Assembly: GCA_041917975.1 (NCBI GenBank)
Contig: JAYRWN010000099.1
Span: 1 to 18,919 of the forward strand
Origin: JAYRWN01 sp041917975
GTDB lineage: Bacteria > Bacteroidota > Bacteroidia > Chitinophagales > Saprospiraceae
Direction: 5' to 3'
Length of the DNA stretch: 18,919 nt
Shown: piece after piece, positions 1 to 6,892 of the stretch
Position numbering within the stretch: position 1 is the first letter of the stretch
How the letters are laid out: every line of letters begins with the position of its first letter
Program-made: the position numbers and the translations under genes
Notes under the pieces: model-generated
Databases searched by the model: none
What the model saw: only the letters and a program-made list of their open reading frames with translations
Told to the model about the DNA's origin: nothing

Positions 1-54
1 GACCTGGATAATAAGCGGTCGATGTTTTTAAGTCGATAGGGTTGGAGATTTTTG

Positions 55-138
55 GCGCTTTAGCGCATTAGCACTTTGGCGTCTTAGCGCATTGGCATAT
101 TGGCACATTAGCGTCTTGGCATTAGCACACTAACATTT
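55..138. repeat. Degenerate 8-bp tandem repeat, about 10 units
   Basis: Successive units from position 55 are gcgcttta, gcgcatta, gcactttg, gcgtctta, gcgcattg, gcatattg, gcacatta, gcgtcttg, a 6-base gcatta, and gcacacta. The consensus is GCRYMTTR with a strict 8-base step until the short unit at 119-124. The array ends about 50 bases before the first gene. No coding sense is seen in it. Its role is unknown; slipped-strand tract, spacer or transcript-level element are all possible. Confidence 0.85.
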
Positions 139-189
139 AGGGGAACAACAACTGAATAAACTCGGGCGTTTTAGAAAAAAGAACAACCC

Positions 190-915
190 ATGTGTAAGGA
201 CTACACGCGTTATTTAATTAGTCTATGTATGCTTGGTCCGCTGCAGATTTGTTTGTTTGCGCAACAAAACTCACCGGAGCCCATAGTATCGGTGAAAGTT
301 TATCTCAATGCCTTTAAAGAAACTATTCATGACCGGACGGAACAAAATTCGGCTGGATTAAAAACGCGTTACGTAATAAAAGAAGGGTGGGTAGGCATTC
401 CCTCTCTGGCAGTGCAAATGCATAGCCGTACCATATGGAGTCATGAGTTAGAAATTCTGCCCATTTGGTATGATGTAAAAAGAAACAGCCTGGAAGTAGA
501 AATAAATAATCAATTGGTAGAGATGACTATGCAAGAAACAATAATTTCCTCTTCTTCATTGAGGTATCAATGTATTTCTACTTTGGCGCGAAAGAAACGT
601 TTTCGCCCTTATCTCGGTGCATCCGCGCACCTGTATTACCGCAGTGAAAATTTTATCCCCACAGAAAAAATATTTCTTGAACCTTTTACTGAGCGACTCC
701 TTCAATTAAACTTCCAAGCAGTCAGCGGATTTCAATGGCATTTTGCCGGACCTATTTCTCTGGATATGAATAGTCCCATCTACCTACTACAGGCCGAAAA
801 AGAAACGAAAATTGATGAAGATCAAAATGGGATTAAACAAAAAATTGTACAATGGAATAATTCATCATTTCCGGCAATAATCCACTTCCGCTTTGGAATA
901 GTTTACACCCTATAA
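190..915 (+). CDS. Secreted protein of unknown function, tandem paralogue A (putative outer-membrane beta-barrel)
   Basis: This 241-residue protein has a probable Sec signal peptide: a basic start, a hydrophobic run over roughly residues 9-24, and an alanine then QQN. I do not recognise a named family. The rest alternates polar and hydrophobic residues, with the signatures VKVYLN (35-40), GIPSLA (69-74), SHELE (84-88), LRYQ (124-127), PYLG (140-143) and a C-terminal strand-like FRFGIVYTL. An aromatic/hydrophobic last strand and this length fit a small outer-membrane beta-barrel. That is inference from composition. The next gene, 10 bases downstream, repeats all the signatures in the same order, so the two are tandem duplicates and probably co-transcribed. 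ATG start; no Shine-Dalgarno sequence is visible. Confidence 0.8.
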   Translation: MCKDYTRYLISLCMLGPLQICLFAQQNSPEPIVSVKVYLNAFKETIHDRTEQNSAGLKTRYVIKEGWVGIPSLAVQMHSRTIWSHELEILPIWYDVKRNSLEVEINNQLVEMTMQETIISSSSLRYQCISTLARKKRFRPYLGASAHLYYRSENFIPTEKIFLEPFTERLLQLNFQAVSGFQWHFAGPISLDMNSPIYLLQAEKETKIDEDQNGIKQKIVQWNNSSFPAIIHFRFGIVYTL

Positions 916-925
916 TTATAAAATT

Positions 926-1639
926 ATGAATCGAATATTATTAAGTTGGATATTAATATATATTGTGCCTACAGCGTCTTTCGCCCAGAGTACACTTCCG
1001 TCCAATAGATTTGCGCTCAAATTATATCTCAACTTAAGCGATGAAAAAAAGCTGTATGCAATCGATGATACCAGGCCAAGTACAAAATACTTTCAGTCAG
1101 ATATCAGTATTGGCTTACCCTCGTTGGCATTAGAATTCAAACCAAATCACCACATCAGTCATGAAATAGAATTTCAGCAATTGAAATATAAAAGTTATAC
1201 CTACCGTGTAGGTATTAAATACAATGGCATAGGTGAAGAAATTTCTCCGGGAAGTGAAGAACGTCATGAAATAACTCTGGCCTTGCGATACCAGGCTAAT
1301 TTGCAGGTTAGTCCACAACGTCGGCTAAATCCATACTTAGGTGTAGGGCTAGCTAATCGATATCATTTTGATTATACGATTTATTTAGCGAAAAAACGGC
1401 ACGTAAATCAAGAACGTGCTATGGATGCAGCAGTATTTTTAGCACCTGGATTACAAATTAAACTGTCTTCTTGTTTTTTCATTAATGCAAATTATTCTTT
1501 CTACGCTTATCAGATTACCAGATCCTTTTACCCGTCAAAAACTTTGTCGACTCTTTTCAGACCAAGAGATCAATACATCCAGGGTCACTGGTGGCCTGCC
1601 CGTTATCATGGACGGCTGGGATTAGTGTATAAATTGTGA
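926..1639 (+). CDS. Secreted protein of unknown function, tandem paralogue B (putative outer-membrane beta-barrel)
   Basis: This 237-residue protein has a clear signal peptide (MNRILLSWILIYIVPTASFA, then QS). It matches the upstream gene in signature order: LKLYLN (31-36), GLPSLA (63-68), SHEIE (78-82), LRYQ (120-123), PYLG (136-139) and C-terminal GRLGLVYKL. Overall identity looks low, so the duplication is old or the copies diverged fast. The middle and the 195-225 segment, with several Tyr, Phe and Trp, are not shared. A small beta-barrel in the outer membrane is the most likely form, by inference only. It probably sits in one transcript with paralogue A. Confidence 0.8.
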   Translation: MNRILLSWILIYIVPTASFAQSTLPSNRFALKLYLNLSDEKKLYAIDDTRPSTKYFQSDISIGLPSLALEFKPNHHISHEIEFQQLKYKSYTYRVGIKYNGIGEEISPGSEERHEITLALRYQANLQVSPQRRLNPYLGVGLANRYHFDYTIYLAKKRHVNQERAMDAAVFLAPGLQIKLSSCFFINANYSFYAYQITRSFYPSKTLSTLFRPRDQYIQGHWWPARYHGRLGLVYKL

Positions 1640-1842
1640 GTTCCTTCTCAGCCCATAAAGCACAAATGGAGGTCAGGGTCATGCCCATAAACGTCCTGAT
1701 CACGAATAATTTTTCCCGACCAAGGTGCGCATTACGATGGTTCAGGTCGCAGCGGGCGCCTTATATAATCCGGATTCGGTCCTGCGATAATTTTTTGGAT
1801 GGCCACCTAATTATGTTAAAATTTTTATTTTTTAGGGCGAAT
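1640..1842. other. Intergenic stretch, no convincing gene
   Basis: The stretch is visibly richer in G+C than the AT-rich genes on either side. A plus-strand frame opens at a GTG overlapping the previous stop and runs to 1887, but its peptide has no family resemblance, is rich in Arg, and ends in the low-complexity repeat. I treat it as non-coding. It may be a decayed insertion or the promoter region of the lipoprotein gene. Confidence 0.5.
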
Positions 1843-1882
1843 ATTTGTGTATTTGTGTATTTGTGTATTTGTTTATTTGTGT
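1843..1882. repeat. 8-bp tandem repeat (atttgtgt), 5 units
   Basis: There are five head-to-tail copies of atttgtgt; the fourth is atttgttt, the others are identical. The array ends 38 bases before the start of the lipoprotein gene. Rotated to gtgtattt, the unit differs from the GCRYMTTR unit at 55-138 mainly by C-to-T changes. The function is unknown. Confidence 0.9.
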
Positions 1883-1920
1883 ATTAAATTTAACGATTTA
1901 CAGTAATACTATGCAGCAGA

Positions 1921-3033
1921 ATGGCACATTATCCCTTTTTAATCCAGTTAAATAATAGGCTAATACTGATCAGTGCTTGGTATATTTTGTTACTTCTGGC
2001 AGCGAGTTGTAATAGAGATAAATTTGAAGAAGCATTTCCTGCTACCGTAAGCATCGTTGATTCAATTGCCATCCACAACCCCGGATTACCAACACTACTT
2101 AATGTCTCCGAAAATGAAAACAGGTGGTTATTTTATGCTTATGTGACTCAAAAAATATTGGTTTGTGACAGCACAGGGACGATAATTTCCTTATTTGATC
2201 CGTTTATAGAAGGACCTGGTCAGATTGGACCAACCTTATTCTCTGCGGGATTTAAAGGAAACGATACTTTATTATTTTTATCGGAAAGAGGTCTGACAAA
2301 ATATTCCATCCTTGGTCAATTTATTAGCCATCAGAGAAATGAACATGGATTATTTAATGCCGGGCTTGCGGAACATCTGTCTTATTTTGAAAATAATCAG
2401 TCCGAGTATGTCATAGCAAAGTATTATCTCTGGCCACTTGATTATGACAATACAGACATCACCCGTGTTCTTCCCCTTACATTAATTACACTAGCTGATA
2501 ATTCTTCAAAAGGGGTTCTAAAAATAGATCAATCCTCTGAAAATATTCATGGTTTATATGGGGCAATATTTAGCGTAAACGCTGCTCGCAACGAACTAGC
2601 CCTTATTATCGCCCCGCAGCGAAAATTAACCCTGTATACGCTGGATACTTTCCCTCAAAAAATAAAAGCTTATAATTTAGAATCCTATCTCCCATCCATC
2701 ACCAATTACAACGACCGCACTGAATTGATTACTTTCAATGGTACGGTAAGGCGTCTGTACTCGCAAGGAGATAAAATCTACATAATTTTTAATCCTGCTA
2801 TAAAAGAAATCAAAGGATTAAGCAGTAAAGCCATGACGGATTATTATTATGATCATTATGAAGAAAAAATTCTCGTCATGGATATCCATAACAACAAAAC
2901 ATTTATGACTCGTCCGTTAAAAGAATTGCGCTTATTGTATGTACTTAAAAATAATGATTTACTGATGAGCAAAGTCGCTTACATGAAAGAGGATACTGTG
3001 ACTTTTCTTTACCGGGGACAAATTATTTACTAA
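1921..3033 (+). CDS. Putative 6-bladed beta-propeller lipoprotein
   Basis: This 370-residue protein has a hydrophobic segment at about 14-28 ending in LLAASC, a lipobox-like site with Cys30 as the likely lipidated residue, so it should be anchored in a periplasmic or outer membrane. The mature part has repeating strand patterns and an EGPGQIG motif at about 97-103. That motif resembles the G-x-GPGE loops of the Bacteroidota 6-bladed propeller (TolB-like, BF3164/DUF4221-type) lipoproteins. Length fits that group (about 350-400). The exact family is an inference; no catalytic residues are evident. A six-cysteine peptide gene follows after 17 bases, recalling the pairing of such propellers with small NVEALA-type peptides in Bacteroides. 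ATG start; the upstream out-of-frame ATG at 1911 was not chosen. Confidence 0.72.
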   Translation: MAHYPFLIQLNNRLILISAWYILLLLAASCNRDKFEEAFPATVSIVDSIAIHNPGLPTLLNVSENENRWLFYAYVTQKILVCDSTGTIISLFDPFIEGPGQIGPTLFSAGFKGNDTLLFLSERGLTKYSILGQFISHQRNEHGLFNAGLAEHLSYFENNQSEYVIAKYYLWPLDYDNTDITRVLPLTLITLADNSSKGVLKIDQSSENIHGLYGAIFSVNAARNELALIIAPQRKLTLYTLDTFPQKIKAYNLESYLPSITNYNDRTELITFNGTVRRLYSQGDKIYIIFNPAIKEIKGLSSKAMTDYYYDHYEEKILVMDIHNNKTFMTRPLKELRLLYVLKNNDLLMSKVAYMKEDTVTFLYRGQIIY

Positions 3034-3050
3034 TTCCTAAATACTATTTT

Positions 3051-3284
3051 ATGAAAACATTAAAAATTGGTTTGATTGCTATTTTTACTATAGCAACTGT
3101 TGTACCTAATTTAAAAGCGGGGTACCTGTGTTCAGGTTGGGGTGCAGAAGTCTATGTCTCTGATGTATTCCCAATTCGTCTAAAGAAAACCATTTGTGGT
3201 ATACCAGGTAGTTCATATTGCAATTGCTGGTGTGAGGATAATGGTAATCCAACGAATTGTACACCTCCAGGTCCAGTTCAATAA
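3051..3284 (+). CDS. Small secreted cysteine-rich peptide
   Basis: This 77-residue peptide has a basic start and hydrophobic run (about residues 5-19) and a plausible signal peptidase site after LKA (residue 23). The mature part, about 54 residues, has six cysteines at 27, 49, 57, 59, 61 and 70, including a tight CxCxC cluster, and a Pro/Gly-rich tail. Six cysteines suggest three disulfides or a metal site. It resembles NVEALA-family peptides (PF14055) in size, leader and cysteine-rich tail, but the NVEALA motif itself is absent, so I do not assign it there. It is very likely co-transcribed with the propeller lipoprotein upstream. A strong stem-loop follows at once. Possible roles are substrate or ligand of the lipoprotein, a signalling peptide, or a bacteriocin-like toxin; none is shown. 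Confidence 0.75.
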   Translation: MKTLKIGLIAIFTIATVVPNLKAGYLCSGWGAEVYVSDVFPIRLKKTICGIPGSSYCNCWCEDNGNPTNCTPPGPVQ

Positions 3285-3290
3285 AATGTT

Positions 3291-3330
3291 TTTAGAGGGG
3301 GAGTATTATATTATTGATTCCCCTTCTAAA
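3291..3330. terminator. Stem-loop between convergent genes (probable bidirectional terminator)
   Basis: Arms 3291-3303 and 3318-3330 pair over 13 positions with two mismatches around a 14-base AT loop. The stem has a G-rich and C-rich core (ggggg against cccc) and T- or A-rich outer flanks. It lies exactly between the stops of the peptide gene (plus) and the TonB receptor (minus), as expected for a shared terminator. Confidence 0.7.
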
Positions 3331-3334
3331 TTTA

Positions 3335-5617
3335 TTAATAACTGATCCGGTAACTCAGCACTGGAATGATCCCCAATTGGGTAAAGAGCGCTGTACGGTC
3401 CAGATAGGGATCAAAATAATGATACGCTCCATTTTTGCGGTTGGTGGCGTTTTGGATGTCCAGGGCCAGGACACTACTGTATTTGGTCTTATTGCGGCGA
3501 AAGTATAGACGTCCGTTGAGGCGGAAACCACTCGGCAATTTTTGCGGCATGCTAATGTAATTCTCATATTCCGTGCGCAAGCTTTGGCGGGAGACGAATT
3601 CATCAATGGCGTACTCGCGCCACCCACCAAACCACTGGGCATGTAAATTAAAGCCCAACGTATATTTTTTAGTCCCTTTATCCCAGCTGACCTCCCGTCC
3701 AATGGTGCTGTTGATCAGATAGTTTCCGGCAAATCGACTATCCGTCCAGATCCCCGCAGAGCGGTACACACTCTTATACCAGGAAGCATTCAGACTATAA
3801 AAAAAGCGGTGATGCAGTAATTGTTTTAAACCGGCCTCCACACCATATACCCGGGCCCGGCCTGTACTATTAAAAGGACCATAACGATAATCATCCAGCC
3901 AATTGAAGGTAGGAACAACTACTGAATTTATTATTTGCATGGGCAATTGAGCCAACTGTTGTCCAAACGCCTCCACATTTACGGTGCGGTATGGTTTTAG
4001 GTGGTGTTGAAAAGCCAGTGAGAGATTATGAGATTTGGACATCAGGGGTTTTTCCGTCTGTGGTGACAGCAGGATGGCCGGATGAACGGTTTGATAACTG
4101 GTGTTACCGGCTAAACGCAGACGGCTTTTCGGTCCGCTGGTCCACACCAGTTCCATCTGAGGCCCGATAGTGGGTAACTTATGTTGCTCATCATAGATGC
4201 CATTCAGCCCGGCATTCAGTTTAATTCGCGGAGCAGCCTCCCACCACAAGGTAGCAAAGGGTTCGGCGGACCAGGCTGACTTTTGTTGTTTTCCCGTAAA
4301 ACCGGTGATTGAGCTCCAGCTATAGCTGCGTAAGGTGGTGGATATCCCGGACTTAAGGTAAATGTGCGGACTGGCTTGCCAAAGCCAGGTGTTTTTCCAT
4401 TGGGCTTTGGCCAGGGCCAATTGATCATCCATAGTGCCATACAACACGCCGGTAGTGGGGGGCCAAAACAAATCAGCCTGGCGCTCATTGCCCTGCCGGG
4501 AAAAAATTAACACCGACTTCCAGCTAAGCCGATCGGTAATGAGCTGTTGGTGTTTGATGCCGGCGATCTGGTTATTGGACCGGTATTCGATGTTCTGAAA
4601 ATCCTTAAAAGTCTCCGGCATTTCAGCTGATTCGAAAATATTAGAACTTTGGCCCAGAAAAGCAAACAAAGTCAGTCCGCCCTGAGCGCGGTTGGGGAAA
4701 TGTACATTGGCGGCAAAATCCTGAAAAGCAATGGCTTCACCGCCGAAATTTACCCCTAAAACATTTAACAAGCCCAGTGTAGAATAGCGGTAATTGGCTA
4801 GAAAAGACGGGCCTCCCTGGCGCAGTGGGCCTTCCGCCGATACGTCCAGTCCGATCAGGCCGGCTTGAGCGGTAAACCCATATTTTTGTGGATTGCCGGT
4901 GCGTAACTCCAGGTCCATGACTCCAGCCAAAGCATTGCTCATGTCAGCGGGAGCCACGCCCGTATATACGTTGCTGTTGTTTAACAACTGGGCGCTGATG
5001 AGACTTACCCCGCCACCATTTAGCATAGGCTGGTCGGAGGGAGTGCCGGCATTCGATAAGTGGTTAGGGTTGACGATTTCTACTCCTTCCAGGCGCCATT
5101 GCATATAATTTGGCGATAGTCCCCGGATGACCAAGTGGTTGGCCTGATCACTGACGGTGGCGATACCAGGCGTCGTGATGGTAACACGTGCCGGGTCAAA
5201 AAATGCTGCCGGCAAACGTTCGACTTCTTCCAGACTGATGATGCGCCGACCACTCAATAACGTGCTGATGGTATGATCCACCACTTCCACGGTGTCTGCT
5301 AAAAATGAAAGAGGGAGAAGTCCAATGGTGATAAACGTGGGTTTGCCTGATTCCACCCACACTTCGGCCAGAAAATAATCCTGAAAACCCTGCGCCAGCG
5401 CATACAGTTGATGACGCCCAGGGCTGGTGTTGATATTGAAATGGCCCTCGCCATCCGACTGTCCTGCCGGTTTGCGATCCAGGTAAATACTGGCTCCAGG
5501 TACCGGTGTACCCAGCATTTGATGCACTACCTTTCCGCTCAACTGTTGGCCATATCCCGGTAAACTAAGGACTATACATAACGTAGCGATAAAAATATGC
5601 CCTGGCAGTTTAGGCAT
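3335..5617 (-). CDS. TonB-dependent outer-membrane receptor with N-terminal carboxypeptidase-regulatory-like domain
   Basis: This 760-residue protein starts at the ATG at 5617; a TTG two codons upstream is the other option. The signal peptide runs to about residue 23 (...LPGYGQ). Residues about 24-100 form a CarboxypepD_reg-like beta domain (SGKVV, GxxVPGASIYL, SDGEGHFNI). The plug spans about 115-240 (EEVERLPAAFFDPARV, LVIRGLSPNYMQWRLEGVEI, DMSNALAGVMDLELRTG). The rest is the barrel, ending in LSYRISY with a terminal aromatic. Such receptors import scarce large ligands through the outer membrane using TonB energy. It is shorter than SusC receptors (about 1000 residues) and no SusD gene lies beside it, so it is not a classical Sus pair. 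Its start lies inside the end of the isomerase gene, suggesting co-transcription and perhaps a sugar-related ligand (inference). Confidence 0.93.
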   Translation of the reverse strand: MPKLPGHIFIATLCIVLSLPGYGQQLSGKVVHQMLGTPVPGASIYLDRKPAGQSDGEGHFNINTSPGRHQLYALAQGFQDYFLAEVWVESGKPTFITIGLLPLSFLADTVEVVDHTISTLLSGRRIISLEEVERLPAAFFDPARVTITTPGIATVSDQANHLVIRGLSPNYMQWRLEGVEIVNPNHLSNAGTPSDQPMLNGGGVSLISAQLLNNSNVYTGVAPADMSNALAGVMDLELRTGNPQKYGFTAQAGLIGLDVSAEGPLRQGGPSFLANYRYSTLGLLNVLGVNFGGEAIAFQDFAANVHFPNRAQGGLTLFAFLGQSSNIFESAEMPETFKDFQNIEYRSNNQIAGIKHQQLITDRLSWKSVLIFSRQGNERQADLFWPPTTGVLYGTMDDQLALAKAQWKNTWLWQASPHIYLKSGISTTLRSYSWSSITGFTGKQQKSAWSAEPFATLWWEAAPRIKLNAGLNGIYDEQHKLPTIGPQMELVWTSGPKSRLRLAGNTSYQTVHPAILLSPQTEKPLMSKSHNLSLAFQHHLKPYRTVNVEAFGQQLAQLPMQIINSVVVPTFNWLDDYRYGPFNSTGRARVYGVEAGLKQLLHHRFFYSLNASWYKSVYRSAGIWTDSRFAGNYLINSTIGREVSWDKGTKKYTLGFNLHAQWFGGWREYAIDEFVSRQSLRTEYENYISMPQKLPSGFRLNGRLYFRRNKTKYSSVLALDIQNATNRKNGAYHYFDPYLDRTALFTQLGIIPVLSYRISY

Positions 5618-6665
5618 TGCCAATAACTTTCGCGATTAATTCTCTATCGATGCCTGCTCCGGCAAAGTCATCGAAAGCACGCTTAGCCACTTCGATGATG
5701 TGGTTTTGGATAAATATGGCGCCTTCGCGGGCCCCTTGTTCACTGTCCTTGATGCAACACTCCCACTCTAGGACAGCCCAGCCATCATACCCATACTGGG
5801 ATAGTTTACTAAAGATACTTTTGAAGTCCACCATGCCATCGCCGAGCGAGCGGAAGCGGCCCGGGCGGTCCACCCATCCCTGGTACCCACCATATACGCC
5901 AGCTTTACCGGTAGGTCTGAATTCAGCATCTTTGACGTGGAACATTTTGATGAACGGATGATAAAAGTCAATGAACTGGAGGTAGTCCAGTTGTTGGAGC
6001 ATAAAATGACTGGGATCGTAAAGGATATTGGCCCGAGGATGGTTACCGGTAGCTTCACGAAACATTTCAAAGGTGATGCCGTCATGCAGATCCTCCCCAG
6101 GGTGAATTTCGTAGCACAGGTCTATCCCGGCTTGATCGAACGCATTCAGGATGGGCGTCCAGCGCTTGGCCAATTCTTTAAAAGCTTCTTCGACCAACCC
6201 GGCGGGCCGTTGGGGCCAGGGGTACACGGTATGCCAGATGAGTGCTCCCGAAAAGGTCACATGGGCTTTCAGTCCCAGGTTTTTGCTTGCTTGGGCCGCC
6301 CAGAGCAGCTGTTGCACCGCCCAAGCCTGGCGTCCGGCGGCATTACCCCGCAAATGCTGCGGAGCAAATCCATCGAATAATAAATCGTAGGCTGGGTGAA
6401 CCGCCACCAACTGGCCCTGGAGGTGAGTAGATAGTTCGGTGATTTCCAGGCCGTGGGAGCGCACTAGCCCTTTCAGGTCATCACAATAGGTTTTGCTTTC
6501 GGCTGCTTTTTGCAGGTCGATGAGACGGCTGTCCCACGTAGGGATTTGAATGCCTTTATAGCCTAGTTTAGCCGCCCACTGGCTGAGTCCCGGCAATGAA
6601 TCGTAAGGTGGCTCCGCTCCGGCAAATTGGGCGAGAAATATGGCTGGTCCTTGGATTGTCTTCAT
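5610..6665 (-). CDS. Sugar phosphate isomerase/epimerase (xylose-isomerase-like TIM barrel)
   Basis: This 351-residue protein starts at the ATG giving MKTIQGPAIFLAQFAG. The frame stays open 11 codons further up, but the usual family N-terminus begins here. It belongs to the AP-endonuclease-2 / xylose-isomerase-like TIM-barrel superfamily (COG1082). Likely metal-site motifs are visible: CYEIHPGED (Glu186), YDPSHF (Asp217, His220), FHVKD (His243, Asp246) and VLEWE (Glu300). Such enzymes isomerise, epimerise or dehydrate sugars, inositols or keto-sugars. The exact substrate cannot be read from sequence. No signal peptide is seen, so it is probably cytoplasmic. The stop overlaps the receptor start as ATGCCTAA (8 bp), implying an operon and possible translational coupling. 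It is the first gene of that unit. Confidence 0.9.
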   Translation of the reverse strand: MKTIQGPAIFLAQFAGAEPPYDSLPGLSQWAAKLGYKGIQIPTWDSRLIDLQKAAESKTYCDDLKGLVRSHGLEITELSTHLQGQLVAVHPAYDLLFDGFAPQHLRGNAAGRQAWAVQQLLWAAQASKNLGLKAHVTFSGALIWHTVYPWPQRPAGLVEEAFKELAKRWTPILNAFDQAGIDLCYEIHPGEDLHDGITFEMFREATGNHPRANILYDPSHFMLQQLDYLQFIDFYHPFIKMFHVKDAEFRPTGKAGVYGGYQGWVDRPGRFRSLGDGMVDFKSIFSKLSQYGYDGWAVLEWECCIKDSEQGAREGAIFIQNHIIEVAKRAFDDFAGAGIDRELIAKVIGNA

Positions 6666-6801
6666 GATAAGTCGCTTAAAAGGATTAAATAACGCCAAAA
6701 AATAAGAAACAATTTGCGGTAGCGGAAGGAGTAACGAAAATTAATTAGGAGGGCTTGCTGCTTTTTTAGAAAAGCCCCTCTCTAGGTTCAAAACAGAACT
6801 A

Positions 6802-6838
6802 AAAAAAAACGTCCTGATCACTTTTGAACAGGACGTTT
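6802..6838 (-). terminator. Rho-independent terminator of dinB
   Basis: Arms 6807-6816 (aaacgtcctg) and 6829-6838 (caggacgttt) pair perfectly over 10 bp around a 12-base loop. On the minus strand the hairpin is followed by a run of T (the A run at 6802-6809). It lies 55 bases past the dinB stop and ahead of the isomerase gene. Confidence 0.88.
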
Positions 6839-6892
6839 CGGAAAACTACAGTAATTAAAAAAGGTTATTGTGCTTACATGAAAAAAATTCTT

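Noticed and set aside
1..39. Possible C-terminal tail of an upstream plus-strand gene (12 codons ending in TAG)
   Set aside because: Twelve codons before a stop arise easily by chance and show no family signature.
1688..1702. 15-base match (aaacgtcctgatcac) shared with the dinB terminator at 6808-6822
   Set aside because: A match of this length is roughly expected by chance in 19 kb, and no hairpin partner exists at the first site.
1636..1887. 83-codon plus-strand frame starting at GTG
   Set aside because: It overlaps the previous stop, has no recognisable domain and ends in the atttgtgt repeat; it looks like a chance frame.
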